From Blepharisma japonicum (taxonomy: Eukaryota; Ciliophora; Heterotrichea; Heterotrichida; Blepharismidae), in contig CATKHK010000008.1 in the NCBI GenBank assembly GCA_949751835.1, forward strand, positions 186,001 to 250,000: a stretch of 64,000 nucleotides of DNA, read 5' to 3'. Under the pieces are notes generated by a model. The model ran no database searches. It saw only the letters and a program-made list of their open reading frames with translations, and was not told the DNA's origin. Made by a program: the position numbers and the translations under genes. Positions 41,929 to 55,411 of this stretch are shown here, piece by piece. Numbering within the stretch: the first letter of the stretch is position 1; every line of letters starts with the position of its first letter.

Positions 41929-43260
41929 TTAATTATCCAAACCAAATCCGATTGAGTGATTCTCAATTACAAATAATAAGGCTTTTTTAAGCTCCTTTTT
42001 AGACTGGTAAATAGGCAAGTCTAGCCTATTAAAACATGTGTGAGCTCTTGGCAAAGTTCCTGATACATATTTTACAGATTCTATTGTAAATTTCGCAGAA
42101 TCTCCACGAAGCGTTTTAAGTGATATAAATCCTCCTATTGGTAATCGAGAAGTGCCAGTTACAAAAACAAGAAGATTTGACAATTGGCTTTGACTCAAAC
42201 GTCTTAAAATTTTCCAAAATCATATAATAACTTTATGATTTTCTGAAAAAGGAGATTTATATTCTGTATTAAGTTGCCAGTCCTCTATATCAATGATATC
42301 AATCCCGCATATTGCTTGCTCGAGTTGCTCTGGAGTTAAGTGTGAAATTACATCGAATGGAACTACGAAATAAAATCCATTCTTTATATTTTCTATAGCT
42401 TCAAAGATGCCAGAATACAATTCCAGCTCTGCCCTTTTCATAACATATTCTTCTTTGTTCGCATCATTTACTTCTATGTTCTGTCCATTTTGTATTAGTG
42501 CCATAATAAATTCATCACCTAAGTGCCTTTTCTTGACTGAAAAAGTTTCAAAAAATACCCCATCAATTGGATTTTGAAGCATATAGATTAGAGACTTATA
42601 AAGTTCTGCATCTATATAATTCAAGTCTTCGAACTCTACTTTCAACTGTAAAATATGCTTAAAAATCACTTTAGAAAGGTGGCAATTAATAGGAACATTT
42701 TCTAGCAGAGCTTTTCCAATCGCTCTTCCAAACAAATAATAATGCATGCCGAGTGACTCCACTTCTTTGATAGGAATTGTATAAGCGACTTGCTGTGTAT
42801 TCGCCAGCATAAACATTCCTCATCTTTCCGATAGCAGCTCTTCCATAAGCAAATTTAGTCATTCTTTCATCAATCCTCCTGCATCTTGTGCAATTTCTCC
42901 TGAAAAGAAAATCTGGAATTCCGAACGAATTTCATATTCCCCTAATTGGTTTATTTGATTTAAGGATTCATAAACAAGGTTTTCCCTTTCTATTATGACG
43001 TATACATGGTTATCTGTCCATGGAACCTTTAAATCTTCGCATTTTTGTTTTAATGAGAGAATATTGGGATCATAAAGATCCGAATTATTTATAGAACTGT
43101 CGTCGAAAGATTTTTTAGGAGGCGGACCTTTTTGTAAGCAAGTGTCTATGTGAGAATTAAAAGCATTGAAGGTTGTCCAAGGGTTAAATTTCCTCTTGCA
43201 GATTGGGCATTCGGCATTGGTACCTAGTCTTCCTGTTCCTCTTCTTACATAATTTCCCAT
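41929..43260 (-). CDS. Compact HECT E3 ubiquitin ligase with N-terminal zinc finger
   Basis: A 443-residue protein joined across TGA codons read as Trp. It starts MGNYVRR (possible N-myristoylation). A small zinc finger follows (CPICKRKFNPWTTFNAFNSH, then IDTC), in the style of a UBZ or C2HC finger. The HECT domain runs from about 90 to the end: GEIAQDAGGLMKEW, YYLFGRAIGKALLENVPINC, LTPEQLEQAICG, NLLVFVTGTSRLPIGGF and the active-site Cys in LPRAHTCFNRLDLP. HECT enzymes take ubiquitin onto that Cys before passing it to the substrate. This one is little more than the HECT fold, with the finger as its only other domain. Substrate unknown. Confidence 0.9.
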
Positions 43261-44116
43261 GATATTTATTTTGTGATATTGATGACAATTATTAGTTATA
43301 TTGTGGTGGAATGCTAGATAAGTCAAGAATTATTTATAACTTTAATTTAGTCATTTATAAATAAACAAAATCAAAGCTTTTAATCATATTTTTATATTTT
43401 AAAATATTATCGAAATTAAACTATCAATTTACTTTAAAAAATATCTTATTTTAAAAATTAACTGTTTAAATTATAGTAGAATTAGATAGAACTAAAGAAA
43501 ATGATATTTAAAATAATAGTCTCAATATATTGCTAAATATCATAAGAGTGAAATAAGTGTCTTTTTATAAAAGGACAAAAAATTATAGGAATGTTTTCAA
43601 ATCAATAGTTGCCTAAATGATTTAGATAAACGCTTAAAGATCCAAAGCTAACTTTTCTTAAAAATATTAATATGATTTAAAAAGACGATTAATGTTTTCA
43701 GATAAATATTATTTGATTAATTTATTTTAAGAGAGTTTCATATTTGATATGATTTGACATTGAATTAAAAATTCAAGAAAATAAATTAATATAATTTCTG
43801 ATGATCTCGTTTAAAATGAGATTTAATTTAATCCTTACTCTTGGAAAAATCTAACTAAGAGAAAGTTATTTATCATAAATAAAGAAGCTGGGCTCCCATA
43901 TTTAATCAGTATTAAACTTATATACTTTTGAAAAATGTAAATACAAATTTCATACTTTATCGCAATTTTATTAAAATAGAATTCTTGGCTTAAATTAAAA
44001 ATTTCAATTTCAGTCATTTCTTCACATTGAGTAGAAAAAACTAAATAAACTTAATTCTAATTCCGAAAATTCTCTCCATCCCTTCAAAAAAAACACTAAT
44101 CTCTATAATTAAAATT
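43261..44116. other. Intergenic, no gene seen
   Basis: AT-rich spacer between the divergent HECT and PKG genes. A 60-codon minus frame at 43835-44017 is rich in Ile, Phe, Asn and Lys and was not accepted. Confidence 0.5.
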
Positions 44117-46873
44117 ATGGGAAACTGCGTCAGCCGTAAAAAATCATCAGCTGTAAAGACCCTTCCTACTTCTAATTATAAGAAACGAGAATCCACTTTA
44201 TCGAGCACAATTATCAAATCTATTCCCCAGGCTGATGCTTCTAAAACAATACCTCAGACTGAGGAAATCAAAATCGAAACCAACACAAATGCAGTTTCAA
44301 ATGCAAGAAAAATGATAAAGAAAAAAGCTCCAGTTGCCGACCATCGGAAAAAGAACTTAGAAGATGTTGATGCACCCAATGCGATTGTTACTGAAAAAGT
44401 TAAATCTGATAGGGAAATTGAAGATTTGCGAAAATCATTGGCAGCAAGCTCACTTTTCAGTAGTTTGCCAGAAGAAAATCTGCACCTTATTATAGGCCAA
44501 ATGAAATATTACACACTCGGTGCGAGAGAAGTTGTATTTAATCAAGGCCAACCAGGAAATAATTTCTTTATAGTCGCATCTGGTAGGGTTGAAATCATAG
44601 TTAATGGAGAAACCAAAGGGTTTCTTTCCAAAGGAAAAGGGTTTGGAGAACTTGCACTTTTACATGACTCTTTAAGAACTGCTACTGTTATTACACTAGA
44701 TAAAGCCACTTTGTGGGGAATTGGAAGACAGGCCTTCAGAAGTGCAGTGGAAAGTGTCAGTAACCAGAAATATATTGAAAATAAAAATTTTATAGATAAT
44801 GTGCCAATTTTGAGCTTGCTTACACCAGCTCAAAAAGACGCTTTATTAGCTGTTATGGTCTCACAAGATTTTGAACCTGGACAAAAAATTGTATCTGAAG
44901 GAGACCCAGGAGATTTGTTTTATGTTATTAAAGAAGGGGTTGTAAGCTGCACTGTGAAAGGAAATGAAATAAGACAGCTAAGCAAAGGAGATTTCTTCGG
45001 AGAGCAAGCACTGGTCTACAATACTACAAGAACTGCTACAATCACAGCCATTGCCAAATCTTCAATACTCTCGTTAGGAAGAGAAGACTTAACAAGAGTG
45101 CTAGGTGACCAGCTGCAACAAATTATCTATAGAAACACTCAAAGAATGTCTATTGAAAAATCTCAGGCATTAAAAGTCCTCACAAAATTGCAAGCAGAAG
45201 GTGTAATTGATAAGATGAAAGTTTTATCTTATCATGACGGTGAAATAGTCGTCGCAAAAGACTATCCAAAACAGCAAATGATATGAATTGTACTAAAAGG
45301 CAGTTTGATGGCTTCAACTGTAAAAGTTGATGTTTTCCAATGTATAGGGGATATGGACTTTTTCCAGCCAAGCTCAATGAAATACGATACAAGCTATTTG
45401 TCTGTAGGCGATACTGATGTAGCAGAAATATCATGGGCAGATCTAGAAGCGTGCATAGGAGGAAGGCTTGCTAATATTTCACAGCAAAATCAAGTTTTAG
45501 GCATTTTGAGGAGGGTGCAGTTATTCAGGGCTTTAAGTGTAAGTAAATTAGAGCAATTAGCATCAGTCCTGAGAGTAAGGGATTTTTATGATCAAGAGCC
45601 AGTCTTTTTGCAAGGAGACCCAGGTGATGCATTTTACATTGTAAAGGAAGGGCAAGTAGAAATCCATAAAGATGGAGTTTTAATTAGAACCATTATCAAG
45701 CACGACTTTTTTGGAGAAAGGTCAATCATTTTGCAAGAAAGTAGGACTGCTACTGCAGTTTCAAAAGGAAACACAAGTTGCTGGATTTTGGAAAAGCAGC
45801 AATTTCTAAATTTAATTGACGAAAATATCAGAAATCAAATTCTCAAAAGAATGGAACTCCAAAATGATTCTGTACAGCTCAATGAGCTAGCTATTATAAA
45901 AACTCTTGGAAAAGGGATGTTTGGAAATGTGTTTTTAGCTGTTCATAGAAAAGTAAAAACCCCTTACGCACTGAAAACAGTCCATCGAGGTAAAATCCAA
46001 GCTTTCCAAATTCATGATAACTTGGTTCTTGAAAGAAAAATTTTACTTGAACTTGACCATCCTTTAATAATGAAACTTGTAAAGACTTTCAAAGATCCTG
46101 AAAGAATATATTTTCTTACAGAATTTGTACGTGGCCAAGACCTCTTTGATGTGCTGAGAGTACTAAACCTGCTTACAAATGAGTGGTCAAAATTTTATGC
46201 TGGCTGTGTTTTCTTAATGCTTGAGCATCTGCACGAAAGGAATATAATTTACCGTGACCTCAAGCCTGAAAATATCATGATCGACGAATATGGATACCCC
46301 AAATTAATCGATTTTGGAACAGCAAAACAAATAGACTCGAGGACATATACAGTTGTAGGTACGCCTCATTATATGGCTCCTGAAGTTATCATTGGGAAAG
46401 GCTATGGTCTTGCGGCCGACTATTGAACTGTAGGAATTATGATTTATGAATTTTTCTGTGGGATTGTCCCATTTGGAGAAGATGAAGAAGATCCTTATAA
46501 GATCTATGAAAAAGTCATTGAAAGGAGGCTTGTTTATCCACCTTATGTAGGCCCAAATATGAAAGCGGCCCCTTTTATTGAAATGCTTTTGTCAAAAAAC
46601 CCTTCAATGAGAGGTACAGTTGAAACCATTAAAGAGCATAAATGATTCCAAGGACTTGATTGGGATGGATTGCTAGGGAAACAAATTAAGGCTCCATATG
46701 TGCCTAAGCTTGAAAGCTTAGCTGGAGAAATTGAGCATGGTTTGAAAAGAAATAAAGATGTAACAGAGTTTATTATGGTAATTGTTATGTAGAGAGAAGA
46801 AGTTAATGACCTTGCAGAAATTCCGAAGAAAAGGGGAAAAAGCCCACCAGAAGACTGGGATCGCGATTTCTAG
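44117..46873 (+). CDS. PKG: cGMP-dependent protein kinase (PKG), four-site alveolate type
   Basis: A 913-residue protein after removal of intron 46778-46792. It starts MGNCVSRKK (myristoylation/palmitoylation). Three intact cyclic-nucleotide sites lie at about 113-230 (FGELALLHDSLRTATV), 235-350 (FGEQALVYNTTRTATI) and 470-570 (FGERSIILQESRTATAV). Each has the Thr after RTA that favours cGMP. A degenerate fourth fold sits between the second and the last (about 355-465). The kinase domain (about 590-850) has GKGMFGNVFLA, YRDLKPENIM, DFGTAK, GTPHYMAPE and DYWTVGIMIYEFF (TGA Trp). It ends in WDRDF, the AGC C-tail. The four-site form is that of apicomplexan and ciliate PKGs. It lies upstream of two guanylyl cyclase genes on the same strand. 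Confidence 0.93.
46778..46792 (+). other. 15-nt intron in PKG gene
   Basis: GTAATTGTTATGTAG, phase 0. Without removal the frame stops at its TAG just before the conserved C-tail. With removal it reaches PEDWDRDF and TAG at 46871-46873. Confidence 0.87.
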
Positions 46874-47501
46874 TGTGATGTAAATAGAGTTATTTTAAAA
46901 AGTAAATAACAATGAAAATAGATAATAGTATGCTATATTATAGATATTTTATTTTAAATATAATTATTAAGATTCTTTCCTAAAACTAAAAATATTAAAT
47001 CTAAATAGGTTAAAAAATTATGATAATATAAAAATTAAATATTGAGTATAAAATTAGAATTATTTATTAATTATATCAAATTTTTATTAAAATAAACAAA
47101 CTACAATTAGAATCTCTATGAAATTTTACCTGTATAATTACTTTTGCTCGCATAGTTAAGATTGGATAAATCTACCAATTGTATATGAACTGGAGAATTT
47201 TGCTAGTTTGATATTTTATTTAAATATATTCTTTAATACCTAATGCAACCTAAAATTATAGAGAATTATATAATTAATTGTTAATATCTAATAAGGTTAG
47301 CACATATAGTGTGAAAATGCTAATAGCATGCCAAGCTATAAGCATTCAATAATATTTCTTATATAATTTTTTTATATCCTGAGTACTATTCATTAGCAAA
47401 AAATTCAATGTAGTAAATTTTTTCTAAAGAATTACTTTATTTTTATGATTTTTAATTGATAATCTAATCTTTTTAGATTAAGCAATCTATTTCACGAAAT
47501 C
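46874..47501. other. Intergenic, no gene seen
   Basis: Very AT-rich 3' flank of PKG, stops in all frames. Confidence 0.5.
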
Positions 47502-47729
47502 TTAATCACCAAGATACTCATCAAGCTCGCTGCTATCGCTTTTAATTAGATATGAGTCAATTATGCCCGAATTTCCTTTTGGATGAGGTTTACCAACTGC
47601 TGCTTTATAAAATTTATTAAGTAAAGTAGAATCGGCTATTGAAGCATCTGTAATTGATGTGCGGCATTCATGATCTTTCATTTGAGAGAATGAACCTGAT
47701 TGTGCTGCTGCTGTTGTTGTTGAATTCAT
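47502..47729 (-). CDS. Small protein of unknown function
   Basis: A 75-residue protein from ATG 47729 to TAA. It is polar and Ser/Thr-rich, with the motif YKAAVGKPHPKGNSGIIDSY and an acidic end (SSELDEYLGD). No membrane span or signal. It is the only minus-strand frame between PKG and the first cyclase. Its G+C content and balanced composition compared with the flanks favour a real gene, but there is no family evidence. Confidence 0.5.
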   Translation of the reverse strand: MNSTTTAAAQSGSFSQMKDHECRTSITDASIADSTLLNKFYKAAVGKPHPKGNSGIIDSYLIKSDSSELDEYLGD

Positions 47730-48715
47730 TTGGTTTCGGCACTTTGTATTAGAATATTATTGGATTAAATAAAGCGCATTAAAACAGTAATTATGTGATG
47801 AAATAGTAGTATTTTTATTGCAAAGCTTAGAGTTGAATTTTTTTCATCAATTAAGTACTTACGGCTTGATTTTTTGACTAACAATATATGTACACACTAA
47901 ATAATGAATAGTGATCTCAAATTTGCTGATAAGCTAGCTTCGAAATTTGCATATCAAACTATAAAATGGATTTGTAAATTCCAAGCCGGCTTATCAACAA
48001 AATTTTCATTATCAATATCTCCTATCCCCCAAAGTGTATTGCTCCTAAGTCAGAGCACTTTTTTATCTATTTCATAACGAATTTATTGTGATCTGAAGTA
48101 TCAAACAAATATTTGACAAAATTCAATACTAGTGCGTGTATGCATAAATTAAACTAAATAAATATTACAGTGGTTAATTACGATCTTAATAAAAGACTAT
48201 AAATTTGCAAAAATTATCGAAAAATGGCATTGATATATATTTTTATAGCTATGAGAAAACCTCATTTTTATCTATCATAGATTTAAGATATTATAAAATC
48301 GTTTTATATGAAAATAAAATTGATAGTCATATATAAAAATTTTCAAACGTCTTGATCAACTAAGATAAAGTTTATTTAACATAGATTTTATATATCTTAA
48401 TATAAAATAATTTTTATAATCATTTTACGAATTTGAATATTTCATAAGTTTTTCAATAATATAATAATATATATATAAACAGAGTAAAATTCTTTTTTAT
48501 TTTTACTATTTTCTTTAATCTCATACTTACTGGTGAAATAATGGCGTTTTCTATAGTGGTCATGCATTACCTCAAGAAAGAAATTTTTTAAATGAAATTT
48601 AAATAAAAGGCATCTATTATTACAATAATAAATTTGTTTATAAAGAAAATGGCTATATATCTTTATTTTATTAACTATAACCAATATGCTCTCGATTAAT
48701 CAATTATAAAAACAC
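47730..48715. other. Intergenic, no gene seen
   Basis: AT-rich region upstream of the first cyclase. An 80-codon minus frame at 48442-48684 is a run of Tyr, Ile, Lys and Asn and was rejected. Confidence 0.5.
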
Positions 48716-51700
48716 ATGGCAAAAATATTACCAGACGAAAGCTTCAGAGATATCTTTCTCCAAGGTACAACCTCAGTTTCATATTCAAATTTCACTACAA
48801 ACAAAGTTAATACAGCAAGGCAGAATTCTTGGACCTTGGTTTTTCAATTTCTCTATAAACAGTTTCAGCTCTTACCAAATATTTGATTTTTATTTATCTC
48901 TATCTTGGAACTTCTTGATTCTTCCCACGGGTGAGGCACAGTGTTTGTTTTCAGTCTAATTTTGTCAATAAATTTTGCAAAAGATGTTTACAGGTATTAT
49001 TGGCATTATACAAATGACTGAAAAGTAAATCATAGGATAGTCTCAGTTTGAAATGGTTCAGACTTTGTGGATAAATACTGGGAAGACCTTATGGTGGGTG
49101 AAATCATTTTATTGAGAGATAGCGACATTGCACCAGCTGACATTCTCATTCTTGGATCTGGAAATCCAGAAGGAGAGTGCTATGTTGATACTTTTGAAGT
49201 TTTAGGTGAACGCAATTTGAGAGTAAAAAGATCAATTAAAAGTATTCAAGCTATAATCAATTCTCTTGAAATGACTGATGCTGCACAATATTTAAAGAAA
49301 TTAGATGAAATTATTAAGGTTTCACACCCGAGGAAGAATTATAAGAAATTTAAAGGGAAAATAAATATTCGATCACCCAAGCCGGACTTGATTTCATATA
49401 AAAATTATATTATGAGAGGAGAAATGATAGTAAACTCATCATGAATTTTTGCAATTGTTATATACACAGGGACTGAATGCAAAATTTATATGAACACAGT
49501 CGCAAAGCCAAAGCTGTCTAAATTTGATAAAAAATTAAACATCGTGACTTTATGGCTTCTTGTTATTATTGCTTTCCTAGTGCTTATTCAAATGTTGGTC
49601 GGAGTTTATAAGGGAAATCAATTTTCAAATCCCACTTCCTCTTTATTTATAAACACCGTCCTTATTGTCCACCAGATTGTTCCTACAGAATTATTCTTAT
49701 GTATCGAGCTTATTAGGACTATCCAAGCTTGGTTTATCCAAAGAAAATACCAAGGGATTGAATTCAAAACAGGCAGCATGAGTGAAGATTTGGGGCAAGC
49801 CGAATATATTTTAGTTGATAAGACTGGAACCTTGACAAAAAACCAGCTATCGGTTCAAGTTTGTATTATTGGTGAAGAGTTTTATTGAAAAGATCAATGT
49901 GAAGAAACTGATTATTTATATGAAGGAATGTCGCCTAAGAGTGGATCAAGACTTGTCCCGCCAGGCTCAAGTGACCCACGTAGAGAACGATTTAAGTCTG
50001 AAATGCAAACATTTTCGCAGCTGAGACTTGAGCTAGCACATCATGGCCTATGCAGTGAACAAATGAAGAATTTTGCCTTGTGTATGGTCTTATGCAATTA
50101 CGCTTATCCTATTTCTGAGTCTGATTTTACAGCAATTTTAGAAGATGATAGAGTATTGGTGAAATGCGCTCAAAATTTAGGCTTGAATATGATTTTAAGG
50201 ACTCAATCAACTATTGTGATTGATGTAAATGGAGTTCCCAACACTTTTAAAATTCTTGGAGCTCTGCCTTATTCCCCTGGGCAAAAAAAGACAATGATCT
50301 TGGTCAGTAATTCAAATGTTTCTGGGTCTTTATTATTTGTCAAAGGCGAAAAAGATGAAATGCTTGATTTATTTGACTTAAGCAATGAAATAAAATTTAC
50401 AATTGAAGAAAACACGTTATCAAGGAGCCTTATTGGGATGAGAACAATTATCTTTGGCTGTAAAGCCTTATCTGATCAAAAAACTGAGGAATTTATCAGC
50501 GATTATAAAAATGCAAGATTATCACCTATTAATAAGCTAGGTAGAATTGAAACAGTATTTGAAAAATACCAAAATAATTTAAATTATTTAGGAATTGTTG
50601 GCCTTGAAGATATTGTTGCAGAAAATACCCAAGACACCGTCCGCCTACTAACAAGAGCAGGAATCAAGTTTTGGATCTTATCTGGGGATACTGAAGAAAG
50701 CACTTTAAGGGCAGGAGTCCGATCTGCTATGTTTGAAGAGAACGTCAGAATTATCAGGATGACTGATTTTATATCAGAATCCGAATGCATCGAAGTTATG
50801 ATCAACCACATTCAAAACTGCATTTTTCATGATGAATTCTCCTCAGGAGAGCTAAGCGATGCTTCCTTACTTGATCATGAAAATGAAACTTTAAATAACC
50901 GAGAGCGAATCCGGTCTGAGCCTTTAATTATTGGCACAAAAGATGAACAAAAATCAGTCCACAGTACAAGTGACCATAATTCAAGCAAAATTAAAGAGCA
51001 AGAGCATGACCATCATGGGTTTCGCGGTGTCATGTTGCCATTAATTTCAAAAAGCGCTGATATAAAGATGAGCATTTCCTTGACAAAAAAATTTAATTAT
51101 AAAGCTGTCTATTTTGTGTTGTCAATTGATAGTGAAAGTCTAGAATTTGCATTAAAATCTGAAGAGAGTAGAAGGTACTTTGTATGCTTGCTTTTTGCAG
51201 CACAGTCTGTATTTTTTCATTCAATTTTGCCACACCAAAAGAGAAAAATCGTTCAATTGCTGAAAAATTGTTTTCGTTTTAAGCCTACTGTTATAACGGT
51301 AGGTGACGGAAGTGATGATATAGGAATGCTCCAAGAAGCTCATATTGGCATTTCCTTAAGGAGAAGTGATGTGACTGATGCAGAAAATGCAAGTGAAATA
51401 GTGATTGATGAGTTTGCTCAGCTCCGGGAGCTGGTTTTGTATGAAGGGCATAACAGCTATTTTAGGCTTTCAAAAGTCATCTTAGGAAGTCTCTACGCAA
51501 AATTCTTTATGGCTTTTATTCAATTCTTTTATAATGTCGTTTATAGTTACTCGGGGATGAATATTTTTGGCTTTGATTTAGAGCTTATTTATGAATTGAT
51601 AGTAACTATTATTCCGATATTAGGGATTGGACTATTTGATAGCCAGGTAACAGTCAGAGAAATATTGGAAATTCCTCAAGTTTATTGTACAGGAATTTAC

Positions 51701-54700
51701 AATACACTTTTAACTGCTAATATGCTAGTAATACATCCATTTATGGGATTTCTCCATGGAGTTATACTGATTTTCATACTTTGTGGAACTGTTTCGCAAA
51801 TTGTAACATCAAATGGCTATACAATGAGCTTAGATTTACTTGGTTTTATTGGCTATATTGTAATGTATATTACTTTTTCACTTAATTTGATACTCAGAAC
51901 AAACAGTTGAAATGCGTATACAATCGGCTCACATATTATTACTTTATTATTATCACTTTTCCTTCTGCTTTTACTCACATATAATGAAATCCCTTCAAAC
52001 GTTTTGAATGGCATGACAGAAATGATAGGCCAAAGTTCTCTCGCTTGACTAATAATAATATTCCTTCCATTAATCCTTTTGGTGATTGGCATTATATCTA
52101 AGCGCATTATAAATAAAATTTACCCTGATGATATCAGAAAATTGCAGGAATTAAAAGAAAATAACATAGAGCCAGATGTTGACTCAAGACTTAAGTTTTA
52201 TAATACAAGATTAGGGGATGTATATGTTGAATCCCACAGCTGAAATCAACGAGTAATTCGTGATACTTTTGATGTAAATAAATATACTCTAAAATTTGTA
52301 TCAAAATATAGAGAAAAAGAATACCAAGGAATCCAAACTGAGTTGAATTTGATGTTCTACAGAATCTTACTGTTTTTAAAAGCTTGTGGTATAGGTGCAT
52401 ATGCCATTTATAGAATTTGTCAAGAGCAAGGAGATTTGGAGCAAAGGAACTACATGTTTTTAGTTCTTACCCCAGAACTTGTATTTACGCTGTTTTCATT
52501 CACCAAACTTTTTAGGCATTGTGTAAAGAAACTAATAATATTGAATTATTTATTCTGCAATATTGTCCTAGTTACAGTGTGATTTGCCACGATCCCTTCA
52601 GCACATCCTGTGTATATTATTTTTTATATGCTTGGATTTAGCATATTTTGGCTTGAAATGGTGATTTGTGGCTTAATTTTTACTATGTCGACCTGAATTT
52701 CTATTTGCTTTTACTTTTACTATCAAGAATATTCAAGAGATGATATTATTCTTGGCTCGTTTGAGTATATGATTTATTTTTTAGGCATCTATTTAGCATC
52801 TGCATCTGTAGGGTACATTTTGGATAAAACCAAGAGATCTGAATATATTATGGCTCAAAATGTCAGAGTTGAAGTCGACAAACCCCTCAGTATCCTCAAT
52901 TTATTATTACCTTCAAGTGTTTCTAGAAGAGTAAAAAATGGGGATAGATCATTTGCTGAGGACCAGGGAATTGTAAGCGTGATTTTTTGTGACATGAATA
53001 ATTTTGATACAATTGTAGCAAATTATTCGCCACAAGAATTAACAGCTTTTCTGGATGAAGTGTTTGGGAAATTTGATAAATTGTGCGAGCAGTCCGGTGT
53101 ATCTAAAATAGAGACCGTTGGAAAAACTTATATGGCATGTGCAGGTCTTGGTATTTTTGAATCAGAAATGGACCCTAATCTAACCTGCGTTTCTCATGCT
53201 AGGAGAGCTATAGAATTTGGATTTCTTGTTATAAAAACAGCCAAAGCAATTTTTTTGAAGAATGGTGAAGAATTAAGCTTTAAAATTGGGATCAATAGCG
53301 GCCGCGTAGTCGCTGGAGTTGTAGGAAACCATAAACCACAATTTTCTTTGATAGGAGATACTGTTAACACTTCAAGCAGAATGTGCTCCACAAGTACAGA
53401 GCCGAATGGCATACAAATTTCTATGAGCACATATGATTTACTCGATGAAAATGATAAACAAGGCCTAAAATTCATACCTAAAGTAGTATGAGTAAAAGGC
53501 AAAGGTGATATGAATACATTTATGGTCAGTTTAGAAACCAAAGCGGATGGAACAAACTCACTTGAAAACTTCCAAGCTCATCAAAGAAATGCTGCAGTTA
53601 ATCAATCATCACCTAACAATAATATCCATACTGCAAACATGCGGAGCATAGGCGAAAATGGGTCATTAGCACAAAGTGAGGTCCATAAGCGGAGAACTTC
53701 ACTTATTGATTCATTAGACATCAGAGAAGCAAGGGAACTCTTTGATCGATCAAATACTGACACAATAGAAAATGTTCAGATTTTTTCTCTTAGATGCAAT
53801 GAGTCTTCGAAGGAAAGAGAATTCAGACTAGAGGCTATTGAAAACAAGCTGCCTATGTACTTTGTGGGACTTTACATAGGAATCATTGTGTTTATTTTAT
53901 CAATTATTTTACAAATTATAGCTCTTATAATTTCCAAAAAAGACTCTGATATATCTTTTATGGTGATTTCTGGAGCTGAGGCCTGCATGTTTTCTTTTAT
54001 TTCATATTTTTTGAAATTTTACTACAAAAAGAGGAGATTTGCTTGGATTATGCAAGGGACTTTTATTTCTGGCCTTGTGCTGAGCAGTACACTAATGTCA
54101 TATAACGATCAAGTATATATAGATATTCAATGCATTTTTGGTATGTATTGAATCTTACTAATGACTCACACATCGGAGCTGTTTTTTCACTGAATTCTTA
54201 TGGTGTCTATACTTATCCTTACGCCTTGGGTAATTTTAGTTTTTATATTTCAGGACACTTTCAACAAAGTTTTTATTGTCTTTATTATATGATACATCAT
54301 CACTGCATTTTATACACTCCATCACAAAGAAAAATCAATGCGGACAAGCTACCTTTTAATCTCAGCTGGAAAAAGCGAAATAGAAAAAACTGAGAGATTG
54401 CTGAAAAATATGATGCCCCCACATGTATATCAAAATTTAAAAGAAGAAAAAAATATCACTGAGCTTATTAAGGATGTCACTTTAATTTATGCAGATATTG
54501 TAGGGTTTACAGCTTGGTCTGCTAATCATGCTCCAGAAGAAATTGTTAGAAGACTGTCAGATTTATTTACAAGTTTTGATAGAATGTGTGAAGAGCATCA
54601 TGTTTATAAGGTCCATACGATTGGAGACTGCTATGTAGCTATGGGCTATAGAGAAAATAATAGAAATCCTCAGAAAGAATGCATGAATATGGTAAAATTT

Positions 54701-55057
54701 GCACATTCTATGATTGAGGTTATTGAAGAGGTTAATTATAAGTATGGGAGTGAGCTAAATATGAGGATTGGCATGCATACAGGTGATGTTATTGGCACGA
54801 TGTTTGGGACAAATATTGTAAGATATGACATTTACGGGTCCGATGTGTTGATCGCGAATAAAATGGAAAGCAATGGCGAAGCAGGAAAAATTGTTGTAAG
54901 TGAAGATACTAAAATACTTATTGAGACTTATAAGCCTGGAAAGTACCAATTCAGCTTTTTAAAAGAAATTCCGCTGCAATCTTTAGAGAGGACGATAAAA
55001 GCTTTTATGCTGCTCGATATTTCTGGAGATTTAGACACAAGTTTAAGATTTCATTAA
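48716..55057 (+). CDS. P4-ATPase/guanylyl cyclase fusion, copy 1
   Basis: A 2113-residue single-exon protein joined over many TGA-encoded Trp residues. The N-terminal ~1150 residues form a P4-type ATPase: NKVNTARQNSWTLVFQFLYK, APADILIL, phosphorylation site DKTGTLTKN (Asp368), VGDGSDDIGMLQEAHIG and ten membrane helices. Two six-helix blocks, each followed by a class III cyclase domain, complete it. C1 (about 1420-1590) has KIETVG (Glu for guanine) and GDTVNTSSRM. C2 (about 1920-2090) has the metal-binding YADIVGFT and IGDCYVAMGY but lacks the Asn/Arg pair (DVLIANKM). The two halves are thus complementary, in the inverted order known for alveolate cyclases. The enzyme should make cGMP in the plasma or ciliary membrane. 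Confidence 0.95.
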
Positions 55058-55411
55058 TGTTATTTTAATATAAGAGCCAAATTAAAGAATAGGTGGATCA
55101 TTTAATTTCTAGCAAAACTCTTTTAATTTTGCCTAGTGATAACTATACTAATAAAACTTAAAAAAAATTAAATAAAAATACAAACCTGAATTTGAATAAT
55201 TGACAATAAATTTTCTTTCAAGAAAACTGAAACTAAAATTTAATTACAGCTTTTTCTATTAAAAAAGCATGGAATTTTATTTTTTTGGCTTCTATTTTTT
55301 GCTTATTTTAAAATTCTGAAATATAAGGTTAAAATTTAAAAAATAACTCAGGAAATCAGTGAAATCTGTCTCAAATTGATTACATAAATATAAAAAAAAA
55401 TTGTTATTGCT
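55058..55411. other. Intergenic between the two cyclase genes
   Basis: A 354-bp AT-rich spacer that must hold the 3' end of copy 1 and the promoter of copy 2. No motif recognised. Confidence 0.5.

Noticed and set aside
43835-44017. 60-codon minus frame between HECT and PKG genes
   Set aside because: Composition (Ile, Phe, Tyr, Asn, Lys) is that of AT-rich random DNA.
48442-48684. 80-codon minus frame upstream of the first cyclase
   Set aside because: Same AT-driven composition, no domain, no neighbour support.
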